Assembly (NCBI GenBank): GCA_014860575.1
Contig: JACZJK010000050.1
Span: forward strand, 1-63,198
From: Bacteroidales bacterium
GTDB lineage: Bacteria > Bacteroidota > Bacteroidia > Bacteroidales > JAAYJT01
Direction: 5' to 3'
DNA: 63,198 nucleotides
A program made the position numbers and the translations under genes. Below, in pieces: positions 44,969-52,253 of the stretch; the first letter of the stretch is position 1, and the number at the start of each line of letters is the position of its first letter. The notes under the pieces are model-generated. The model made no database searches and had not been told where the DNA came from. It worked only from the letters and a program-made list of their open reading frames with translations.

Positions 44969-47900
44969 TTACAATGTGGCTTTGATCTCGGTGGTCTCAA
45001 CCAGGTAATGTCCCAGGAAAATATTTCCCAGGTGCCCGTCAATAGCAATTTTGTCACCGGGTTTCAGAATGATTCCATTGATCGTGCATTCTTTCTTTAC
45101 ATCGTTAACAACCAGATCAGTACAATTTACCACACAGGTTTTTCCGAGCCTGACTGCGGTTACTGCAGCATGTGAAGTAGCGCCGCCTTTAGCCGTCAGC
45201 AGGCCATTGCATTCAAATATCATCCCGATATCGTCGGGCACAGTATCAGGCCGGAGTAAGATAATCCGCTCACCGGGATTTGCCTTAATGAGCCGGTTCA
45301 TATCATCCATATCTATTGCCACAATCCCGTTCATTGCTCCACCCCCAATGCCAATTCCACGGCCAAGAAGTTTCATTTGATCCGGGGAACTGCTGAATAC
45401 ATCAATTCTCGTTGGCTGGTGTAAATCCTGGTCACGGGTTTGAAGGATAAACAGGTCTTCGGCTGCTTCCGATTCAAAGGTAAATTCAATTTCCTGCGGA
45501 CTATACCCCAGGTTCTCAGTCATCTCGGTAGCAATTTGATGAATTTTTCTGTAAATCTCAGGATGTGTGATCTGTAAGGAACTTCCTTCAATTCCGAGTT
45601 GCTTACGCTGGGTTTCGCCAACGGGCAGCGGGGTCACCAATCCACCGACAATGTCTTCACCCTGGCTGCAGAGTGTGAAATCGCCATACAAATGAACGCC
45701 GGGCCGCTCCCGCAAAGGGTTCTGTGTGAACACAACCCCGGTGCCAGAGTTATAGTTCAGATTTCCGAGTATCATTTTTTGTACGATAACGGCTGTGCCC
45801 CATTCATCAGCAATCTGCATATGCTCGCGGTAAACTTTGGCTCGCTCTGAACTCCACGAATCAAATACACAATTTATGGTATAGTTTAACTGCTTGTATA
45901 GATCTTGCTCGAAATGCACCTTGTGATCCTGAATTGCCTGAAGGTATGACTTCGCAATCTGTTTCATGTGATCCGGCGAAAAGTACATTTTCAGGTCAAT
46001 GCTGTAGCGTTGCTTGTAATCGCGCATAATGCTGTCAAAAACATCGCGGTGAACACCATGAGCCATTCCCCAGCTTTGAAGAAAACGGCGGTAGCAGTCC
46101 CAGGATGTCCAGGCAAAATTGCTTTGCTTACTCAGCCCTTCAACCAAATGATCGTTCATACCGACATTCAGGAAAGTATCCATAGCCCCGGGCATAGATA
46201 TAGCAGTCCCTGAGCGAACAGAAAGTAATAATGGATTTTTGGGATCCCCGAATTGCTTTCCGGTAATCCGCTCAAGCCTGCGCAGGTAAAGCATGATGAG
46301 TGAATCAATCTCCTTACGTATTTCGCTATGGTTCGAAATCGCAAAACGGCGACGGAAAACTTCTGTAGTAAGTATGAAACCTGGCGGTACCGGAAATCCT
46401 GCCAGGTATAGCTTTTTCAGGAAAAAGGCTTTTGACCCAAGAAAAATCTGGTTATCAACGTGCAGTGTTTCTTCATAAATGGGGCTGATTACGAGGTCGG
46501 AGTTGTACGACATAACATCGTTGATCAGCTCTGCCGGATTTTTATCAACCATGTTCCTCAGGGAATTTAATATGCGCGAAACCAGGTTGTCGAGGGGTTG
46601 CACTAAAAAAGCGGCGCTGATGATGTCGCGGAAAAACTCTTCGGATTTGCGGTTGATAAGTTGCGATCTTTCTTTTTCAGTTCCTTTGATATCGCGGGCG
46701 TAAAGTTGCGGAATAACCACTTTTATCGGATACTCATAGGATCGCAGGAAATATTTATCAATAGTTACCTTAACGTTATCGGCAATGAACTGGAAAATAT
46801 TAATGTATTGATGAAGCGAAAAACTGCGTGAGGTGAGCGAGTAACGGAACATGCTCAGGTTGGAGTTGAAACCCTGGTTATAAATGCCGTCAAGTTCCAG
46901 CCCTTCCTTAAAATATTCCAACACATTGTAAAGACGGTTCAGCGTTTTGGCCGAAACATAATCGAGGTTTATCCTTGCAATGATCTTCTCCATCAGCCGG
47001 GTGGCAATTTTTTCGAGCCTGAAAGTAAGCCCCAGGGCTTCAAATTTGGGTTCGCGGTAAGTTCCGTACATGGACGGGATTCCTATGGCGATATGCCGCT
47101 TGTGGTAGATGTTTTCCCAGCTCTGACTTGGTTCAGGGTTAAAAATTATCTTTTTCAGGCGCTCCATAAACTGGTAAATCAGTTTTAGGGCAACATCAAA
47201 ATCATCTTTGTGCATCGCTTTTTCGAACCGGCTAATTTCGGTGGGCTCGATAAATGCATAGCGGCGGAGAATGGTTAAGATATCAACAGTTTCAAATGAA
47301 TATTTCTCCTTCAGCAACGCATACAACGCATGGATGCAGGTGAGCCGGTGCAGATCATTTTCGTTTTCGGACGGTAATTTTTTGAGCAAACGTTCGAAGC
47401 GGTCGTTGTTGAGATCCAGTAATTGATCGAAGGTAATTCCGGAGATTTCAAGCAATTGGTTCACGAGACTGTGCACGACTGTGAAATACTCGCTCTCCAG
47501 GTCAATGGATTCAAAAACATCTTCGGGGACGAAAGGCTGCAGCGCATCTTTGTTGCCATCGTGCCAGAACTTAAAGATGCGGCGCGTTAGCTCAATGAGG
47601 GTGTTATTGCTTTCGGTATGCACTTGTTTCCGCAAGAAATGCACCAGGCGGTCCTGCCGTCCGTTCACTTCGTCCATGTTGGTGGTCACATTCCTGATCT
47701 CACCTTCAGCGCCTATTTCATGAAAGTAGACCGGAAAAATGCGGGTTAATTGCTTTACCTTTTTGTAATAGGGTGCAATGTTCGAGTTCAGGATTTTAGT
47801 GATTTCCCGCTGAAACAGGTCCGTGTCGCTAATGAAAATGCCTCCCAGCCTGAGGTTCACAATCAGGGCCGAAAGCAGTTTCTCCATTCCTGTCTGCGAA

Positions 47901-49087
47901 TATTCTATCAGTTCCAGCCACACCCTTATGTTTTTGATGTGGTTCGCATTGACGTTGATTTGCCAGTCCTTGTTTACAAATACGATTCCCGGCGTTTCGA
48001 ACCCAAAATCAATGAGTTTCTTCTCAAAATAGTTTACAAACTGTTTGTCTTCTGTTTCATCCTTGTCAACAATTTTTCTGCCCAGGGTTAAAATACAATC
48101 CAGTACCGCCGACATGTGCTCGGTGCGCAACTCTTCGCATAAAGCAAAAATACGGTCGGTAAAAGCAAATAATTCATCATTTCCAAGTTCATCAATGGCG
48201 CTGCGGAGCACCTTGTTTATGCTCCAGATCAGGCGGTCTTTCATGCTCAACATGCCCGGAAGATGAAGTAAATAGAAGGTGTAGAAAAACTTGTCAATGA
48301 AGCTCGGCAGTTCTTTTGAAAGCGAAGCAAGTCGCCCGGCAATATCATCGAAGGTTGGGATTTCGTCAGTTAATGCATCCCAATCATTTGCTGCATTTAT
48401 TTTTTCATTAACCATTTCGAACCACGGCTTACCGGCTTGTTTGAAGATGTTTCTGAAATCGTTGCTGAGAAATTCCTTTCGTTCTTCATACCATTGCTCA
48501 ATGGCCGTGCTTTGTTCCCAGTATTCGAGATTATGGAGTAAAACCATTTTAACCAGGTTCACGATTTTGCCAGTAAACTCAGGCGCTTCAACCACTTTAC
48601 CAAGATATTTGAAAAAGAACTTTGAGCTTTTTATGTAAGCAGTGGTGTTTGATCCAAGATTGTTCTCAAGCACTTCAAGACATTGATGAATAACAGGGTA
48701 AAGTTCCGTTTTTTTCTCCTTAATGATCTGACTCATAAGTTCAAGCAATGTTTTAACAATCTGCTCGCTGAGGTCTTCTTTTTTACATGTTTCCAAAAGA
48801 ATATTATACAACATAACCGGTTCGGACAAAGCCTTAACAGCCTCCGGTAAGCCGGCATAGAACCAGAAATCGGAAATCAGGATTTCTCGCAGCTGTTCAA
48901 CCACAAATAACCTGTTGCTGAATGGATGAAGGTATTCAATGATACATTCCTGCGCCCGTTTATTGATCCCATAGTAATCCTTCGACAAATCAATGAAGGA
49001 TTGTAGGTTGGCGGGGATCACAATATCCTTATATCTTGTTTCGGCCAGGTTGGCTTCCAGTGCTTTTGAGTAAAACTTTTCAGTCAT
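44969..49087 (-). CDS. Large dikinase-like protein: PPDK ATP-grasp and phosphohistidine domains, no PEP barrel
   Basis: A 1372-residue protein. The first about 875 residues are helix-rich and unrecognised. From about 878 it resembles pyruvate phosphate dikinase: LGSKAFFLKKLYLAGFPVPPGF (shown to start the ATP-grasp domain), SVRSGTAISMPGAMDTF (about 956-972), WGTAVIVQKMILGN, QGEDIVGGLVTP (about 1142), EIEFTFE and LQTRDQ (about 1199-1220). The phospho-carrier histidine is His1306 in TAKGGATSHAAV. Only about 66 residues follow, so the PEP/pyruvate-binding TIM barrel of PPDK and PEP synthase is absent; the domain order is closer to rifampin phosphotransferase. The enzyme should move a phosphate from ATP through His to an unknown acceptor, perhaps bound by the N-terminal region. 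ATG 49087 is chosen over TTG 49111, which is inside a TATCTTTG promoter box. Confidence 0.88.
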   Translation of the reverse strand: MTEKFYSKALEANLAETRYKDIVIPANLQSFIDLSKDYYGINKRAQECIIEYLHPFSNRLFVVEQLREILISDFWFYAGLPEAVKALSEPVMLYNILLETCKKEDLSEQIVKTLLELMSQIIKEKKTELYPVIHQCLEVLENNLGSNTTAYIKSSKFFFKYLGKVVEAPEFTGKIVNLVKMVLLHNLEYWEQSTAIEQWYEERKEFLSNDFRNIFKQAGKPWFEMVNEKINAANDWDALTDEIPTFDDIAGRLASLSKELPSFIDKFFYTFYLLHLPGMLSMKDRLIWSINKVLRSAIDELGNDELFAFTDRIFALCEELRTEHMSAVLDCILTLGRKIVDKDETEDKQFVNYFEKKLIDFGFETPGIVFVNKDWQINVNANHIKNIRVWLELIEYSQTGMEKLLSALIVNLRLGGIFISDTDLFQREITKILNSNIAPYYKKVKQLTRIFPVYFHEIGAEGEIRNVTTNMDEVNGRQDRLVHFLRKQVHTESNNTLIELTRRIFKFWHDGNKDALQPFVPEDVFESIDLESEYFTVVHSLVNQLLEISGITFDQLLDLNNDRFERLLKKLPSENENDLHRLTCIHALYALLKEKYSFETVDILTILRRYAFIEPTEISRFEKAMHKDDFDVALKLIYQFMERLKKIIFNPEPSQSWENIYHKRHIAIGIPSMYGTYREPKFEALGLTFRLEKIATRLMEKIIARINLDYVSAKTLNRLYNVLEYFKEGLELDGIYNQGFNSNLSMFRYSLTSRSFSLHQYINIFQFIADNVKVTIDKYFLRSYEYPIKVVIPQLYARDIKGTEKERSQLINRKSEEFFRDIISAAFLVQPLDNLVSRILNSLRNMVDKNPAELINDVMSYNSDLVISPIYEETLHVDNQIFLGSKAFFLKKLYLAGFPVPPGFILTTEVFRRRFAISNHSEIRKEIDSLIMLYLRRLERITGKQFGDPKNPLLLSVRSGTAISMPGAMDTFLNVGMNDHLVEGLSKQSNFAWTSWDCYRRFLQSWGMAHGVHRDVFDSIMRDYKQRYSIDLKMYFSPDHMKQIAKSYLQAIQDHKVHFEQDLYKQLNYTINCVFDSWSSERAKVYREHMQIADEWGTAVIVQKMILGNLNYNSGTGVVFTQNPLRERPGVHLYGDFTLCSQGEDIVGGLVTPLPVGETQRKQLGIEGSSLQITHPEIYRKIHQIATEMTENLGYSPQEIEFTFESEAAEDLFILQTRDQDLHQPTRIDVFSSSPDQMKLLGRGIGIGGGAMNGIVAIDMDDMNRLIKANPGERIILLRPDTVPDDIGMIFECNGLLTAKGGATSHAAVTAVRLGKTCVVNCTDLVVNDVKKECTINGIILKPGDKIAIDGHLGNIFLGHYLVETTEIKATL

Positions 49088-49108
49088 TTCAGAAACTTTA
49101 TTTTTCTT

Positions 49109-49116
49109 CAAAGATA
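49109..49116 (-). promoter_or_regulatory. -7 box TATCTTTG for the dikinase-like gene
   Basis: TAnnTTTG match that includes the TTG at 49111, giving a leader of about 15-20 nt before ATG 49087. This rules against the upstream TTG as start codon. Confidence 0.5.
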
Positions 49117-49320
49117 GCTATTCGACCCGAAAGCGGACCCGACTGTCTGACAATGCCTCACCTCGCTGTTCGCAAACTTTTTCGCACCACCCCATCACTC
49201 CCCGCCCGTACCGAAGCGGCATGTTCGGGCGGGCAACACTTCAAACTGTATCACAAGCATCAGGGCTTCAATCCCCTCGTACCTCGGGGCTTGGATCCCT
49301 TTCATCACAGAATCTGCAAG

Positions 49321-49386
49321 TCAATCCCCCTAACCCCCTTTTCAAAGAGGGGGACTCGATCTTTGCAAATTGTGACACAACATTCA
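49321..49386. repeat. Inverted copy of the CCCCCTAACCCCC element
   Basis: Matches 42961-43014 on the opposite strand (AATCCCCCTAACCCCCTT ... AAATTGTGACACAACA). Short words of the TCCATTACTCC type follow to 49410, where the insertion sequence begins. Confidence 0.75.
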
Positions 49387-49470
49387 ACTACTCCATTACT
49401 CCAACTTAATTTCAAATGTTTCAGCCCCCTATGAGCTTGGACACATATTGTTCAATTAAATCTTAATTTT

Positions 49471-49806
49471 ATGGCTGAAATAAAAGACAAATTTGCTTTG
49501 AAACGCAGGACAAAAGAAGAGAAGGAGAAGCTTTTACAAGAGATACAAAAGCTTGGGGTTGTAGCTGGTTGCCGCAGATATTCCATTGATCCTTCAACCT
49601 ATTACACCTGGCTTGAAAGGTATCAAGCACACGGCATCAATGGTTTGGAAGACAGGCGTTCACAAAATCATGATGCTATTGTGCGTAAACTTGAGAAAGA
49701 GAACAGAATGCTAAAGGAGCTCATGGCCGAGAAAGATCTGGAGATTAAAATGCAGGCCGAACTTCTAAAAAAAAAGATGGAACAATGGAAGATCGCAAAG
49801 AAGTAG
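49471..49806 (+). CDS. IS3-family transposase OrfA (helix-turn-helix)
   Basis: A 111-residue basic protein: an N-terminal helix-turn-helix (about 15-60, LLQEIQKLGVVAGCRRYSIDPSTYYTW) that binds the inverted repeats, followed by a leucine-zipper-like helix (about 68-105) for dimerisation. It overlaps orfB by 22 bases in the +1 relative frame. Translation can pass into OrfB by a -1 shift at the A AAA AAG heptamer, giving the full transposase. Confidence 0.9.
   Translation: MAEIKDKFALKRRTKEEKEKLLQEIQKLGVVAGCRRYSIDPSTYYTWLERYQAHGINGLEDRRSQNHDAIVRKLEKENRMLKELMAEKDLEIKMQAELLKKKMEQWKIAKK
49770..49776 (+). promoter_or_regulatory. -1 programmed frameshift heptamer A_AAA_AAG
   Basis: The run of nine A and one G at 49767-49776 contains A AAA AAG exactly in phase with orfA codons (AAA 49771-49773, AAG 49774-49776). 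After slipping back one base the orfB frame is open to its stop. This is the classical IS3-family signal. Confidence 0.85.
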
Positions 49807-50831
49807 TCTGCAAAATGGTAGGTTTGGGCATGCGCACAAGCAAAGCGTTGGCAATGGCCGAAATACCCAGAAGCTCGTATTACTATCGTTCAAAAGGAGT
49901 GCGAAAAGGGAAAGAACCCAGTACTCATACTTTGAAAAATGGTGAGCTTGTCAGCAATGAGCAACTTGTAAATGAAATGAATGACATCTTGGGTGTAGAT
50001 TTTATAGACTATGGTTATGCCAGAACTACCAGGGCACTGGCAGAAAAGGGCTATCATGTGAATAAGAAAAAGATCTACAGACTGATGAAAATCAATCATT
50101 TATTGTTAAAGAGAAGAAAAGCAGTGATCAAGAAAAACTACGTGAGTGATTTTGTTTCACTCTGCACTGCGCCGTTTCAGGTGATGGAAATTGATATCAA
50201 ATATGTGTTTATCCATGGTTTACGCAAAAACGCTTATCTCATCACCATATTCGACGTATTTTCACGCGCAGCCCTTGTTTGGAGTATCGATCTCGATATG
50301 AAAGCCTCCCGGGTGATTAATCTGGTTGACCAACTCTTGCAAAAATGGCTTATACCTTGGAACATTGACCCAAAACACACCAAAGTCAGCATAAGAACTG
50401 ACAACGGTTCACAATTTATTGCCGCTCTTTTCCGCCAGCACCTCAAAGAGGCAGATATCACCAACGAGTATATCCAGCCTGCAACGCCTCAACAAAATGG
50501 GCATATCGAATCATTTCATGCTACACTCACAAAACTCGTCTGCAACAAATACTGCTTCGATGATTTGAACCATGCTATAAACGTATTCCATAAATTCTTT
50601 GATGTATATAATAACATAAGAATCATGGAACCAATACTCTACAAAACACCTTCCACTTTCATAAATCTCTGGAAAGAAGGTCGTATTGATGCTAAAATTG
50701 AAAAGAAAAAGGTAATTTATTTCTTCAGAGAAGAGACCACAAGTCATAAACCCGTGGCCTCCTCATCTGAATACTCTTGGGGTAAAAACAAAATTATGTC
50801 TTATTCTACTAACTTTGTAAGTACCGTTTAA
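49785..50831 (+). CDS. IS3-family transposase OrfB (DDE integrase domain)
   Basis: A 348-residue catalytic part. A HTH_21-type region (about 55-110, GYARTTRALAEKGYHVNKKKIYRLM) precedes the RNase-H-fold integrase core. The catalytic triad is Asp137 (EIDIKYV), Asp206 (RTDNGSQF) and Glu242 (QNGHIESFH), with 35 residues between the last two, the DD(35)E signature of IS3. The annotated ATG may be unused; the natural product is the OrfA-OrfB fusion made by frameshifting. Full length, no internal stop. Confidence 0.93.
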   Translation: MEDRKEVVCKMVGLGMRTSKALAMAEIPRSSYYYRSKGVRKGKEPSTHTLKNGELVSNEQLVNEMNDILGVDFIDYGYARTTRALAEKGYHVNKKKIYRLMKINHLLLKRRKAVIKKNYVSDFVSLCTAPFQVMEIDIKYVFIHGLRKNAYLITIFDVFSRAALVWSIDLDMKASRVINLVDQLLQKWLIPWNIDPKHTKVSIRTDNGSQFIAALFRQHLKEADITNEYIQPATPQQNGHIESFHATLTKLVCNKYCFDDLNHAINVFHKFFDVYNNIRIMEPILYKTPSTFINLWKEGRIDAKIEKKKVIYFFREETTSHKPVASSSEYSWGKNKIMSYSTNFVSTV

Positions 50832-50844
50832 TTTAGTCCAGTTT

Positions 50845-50876
50845 ATAGGGGGTCAGACCAATAGGGGGTCAGACCA
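50845..50876 (+). repeat. Tandem duplication of the IS right end
   Basis: Two adjacent perfect copies of ATAGGGGGTCAGACCA (50845-50860, 50861-50876). The inverted-repeat match ends with the first copy, while the target-duplication match falls after the second. Confidence 0.85.
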
Positions 50877-50880
50877 CAAA

Positions 50881-51085
50881 ATCCAAAGCCCAAAGCCCAA
50901 AATCCAAAGCCCAAAGTCTAAAATTTCAATTTCGTTCCAGCTGTCTTTTTTAGATTTTCGAATCTCAAATCTTGAATTTTGAATTAATAAATTCATTACT
51001 CCATTACTCCACCAATTGACCAATTGACCAATTAACTAGTAAGCTAATTAACCATACACCACTGCATCACCGCATCACAAAAAAA
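50881..51085. repeat. Word repeats between the IS element and gap
   Basis: Three kinds in turn: AATCCAAAGCCCAAAGCCC (50881-50930), AATCTCAAATCTTGAATTTTGAA (50955-50990), and ATTACTCCATTACTCCACC / ACCAATTGACCAATTGACC / CACTGCATCACCGCATCAC (50990-51080). The last is the reverse complement of the words at 42850-42958. No gene is seen between 50832 and 51158. Confidence 0.7.
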
Positions 51086-51126
51086 TCCTGAACGTTCATC
51101 CATATGCCACCTTGCCACAATTTTAC

Positions 51127-51134
51127 TAAATTTG
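51127..51134 (+). promoter_or_regulatory. -7 box TAAATTTG for gap
   Basis: TAnnTTTG match 25 bases before the ATG at 51159. Its final TTG is an in-frame but false start codon for gap. Confidence 0.55.
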
Positions 51135-51158
51135 CACCCTCATTTAAAAGAAAAGACT

Positions 51159-52163
51159 ATGACAAAGATTAAAATTGGCATTAACGGCTTTGGCCGAATA
51201 GGACGCAATGTTTTGAAGCTGGCGTATGAGAGATCAAACATGGAAGTTGTCGGTATTAACGACCTGACCAGCACCAAGGTATTGGCTCATCTACTCAAGT
51301 ACGACTCTACCCAGGGCAAATTCAATGGCACCGTTGAATTTGACGATAGCAATATCATCATCAATGGTAAAAAAGTCCCTGTTTTTGCTGAAAAAAATCC
51401 GATCAACATTCCCTGGAGCACTACACCAGATGTTGTAATTGAAGGCACCGGCGTTTTCCGTTCAAAAGAAGGCAGCAAGGGCGGCTATGGTGATCACCTT
51501 AAGAATGGCGCTAAAAAAGTGATCCTTTGTGTTCCTTCAAAAGACAAGATTGATGCTACCATCGTGTTGGGTGTAAATGACAGCGATTTAAAAGATAGCG
51601 ATGAGTGCATTTCAAATGCATCATGTACTACCAATTGCCTTGCTCCTATTGCCAAGGTGCTCAACGATAAATTTGGTATTGAAAATGGTTTTATGACCAC
51701 AATCCATGCCTACACCAACGATCAGGTTATCCTTGATGGCCCGCATACAGACCTGCGTCGTGCCCGTTCGGCTGCTTTATCGCAAATACCAACAACCACC
51801 GGCGCTGCTAAAGCTATCGGGCTGGTAATACCAGAACTTGACGGCAAGTTGGATGGGCTGGCCGTACGCATTCCGACCCCAACCGGTTCGCTGGTTGACC
51901 TGGTTGTTAACCTGAAAGTTGAAACCACCAAGGAAGCCATCAACGCTGCTATGAAAGAAGCCGCTGAAGGCCCAATGAAAGGCATACTCGAATATACCGA
52001 AGACGAAATTGTTTCTATTGATATTGTGCACAATCCGCACTCTTCCATTTTTGATGCTTCAAGCACCATGGTAAATGGGAAGACAATAAAAGTACTTTCA
52101 TGGTACGATAACGAATGGGGTTATTCTGCCCGCGTTGTTGACATGATTGAAAAATTATTTTAA
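51159..52163 (+). CDS. gap: Glyceraldehyde-3-phosphate dehydrogenase
   Basis: Phosphorylating GAPDH of glycolysis. Starts MTKIKIGINGFGRIGRN with the NAD-binding loop; the catalytic cysteine lies in SNASCTTNCLAP (about 146-157) and the partner His further on in the sugar-phosphate domain (ATTGAAKAIG, WYDNEWGYSARV). 334 residues with the ATG at 51159, the normal length; the TTG at 51132 is part of the promoter box. It is monocistronic and closed by a strong bidirectional terminator. Confidence 0.97.
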   Translation: MTKIKIGINGFGRIGRNVLKLAYERSNMEVVGINDLTSTKVLAHLLKYDSTQGKFNGTVEFDDSNIIINGKKVPVFAEKNPINIPWSTTPDVVIEGTGVFRSKEGSKGGYGDHLKNGAKKVILCVPSKDKIDATIVLGVNDSDLKDSDECISNASCTTNCLAPIAKVLNDKFGIENGFMTTIHAYTNDQVILDGPHTDLRRARSAALSQIPTTTGAAKAIGLVIPELDGKLDGLAVRIPTPTGSLVDLVVNLKVETTKEAINAAMKEAAEGPMKGILEYTEDEIVSIDIVHNPHSSIFDASSTMVNGKTIKVLSWYDNEWGYSARVVDMIEKLF

Positions 52164-52174
52164 GACCCGATAAA

Positions 52175-52235
52175 AATCCTGGCAAGCAGTTTCAGCATTT
52201 TAATGACTGAAGCTACTTGCCAGGATTGCTTTTTC
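52175..52235. terminator. Bidirectional terminator between gap and the cohesin-like gene
   Basis: AATCCTGGCAAG (52175-52186) pairs with 52216-52227, a 12-bp stem extended by CAGTTTCAG/CTGAAGCTA-type partial pairing. TTTTT follows on the plus strand and TTTTTA on the minus strand, so it serves both convergent genes. Confidence 0.8.
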
Positions 52236-52253
52236 TGCACAAAATCTTCGATG

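Larger units (their letters stand above)
49417..50876 (+). mobile_element. IS3-family insertion sequence, intact
   Basis: A complete element of about 1460 bp with two overlapping genes. Terminal inverted repeats are imperfect: TGTTTCAGCCCCCTATGAGC... at 49417-49442 and, on the other strand, TGGTCTGACCCCCTATAAAC... ending at 50836-50860; both include CCCCCTAT and GGAC. The last 16 bases of the right end are tandemly duplicated (50845-50860 and 50861-50876). A possible 4-bp target duplication CAAA lies at 49413-49416 and 50877-50880, in line with the 3-5 bp typical of IS3. It is inserted in the repeat-rich spacer between the dikinase gene and gap. Neither gene is interrupted, so it may be active. 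Confidence 0.88.

Noticed and set aside
44969-49087. Pyruvate phosphate dikinase (ppdK)
   Set aside because: The PEP/pyruvate-binding TIM barrel is missing after the phosphohistidine domain and the N-terminal 875 residues are foreign to PPDK.
49111-49434. Open frames in the spacer left of the insertion sequence
   Set aside because: They cross CCCCCTAACCCCC and TCCATTACTCC word repeats and translate into low-complexity peptides.
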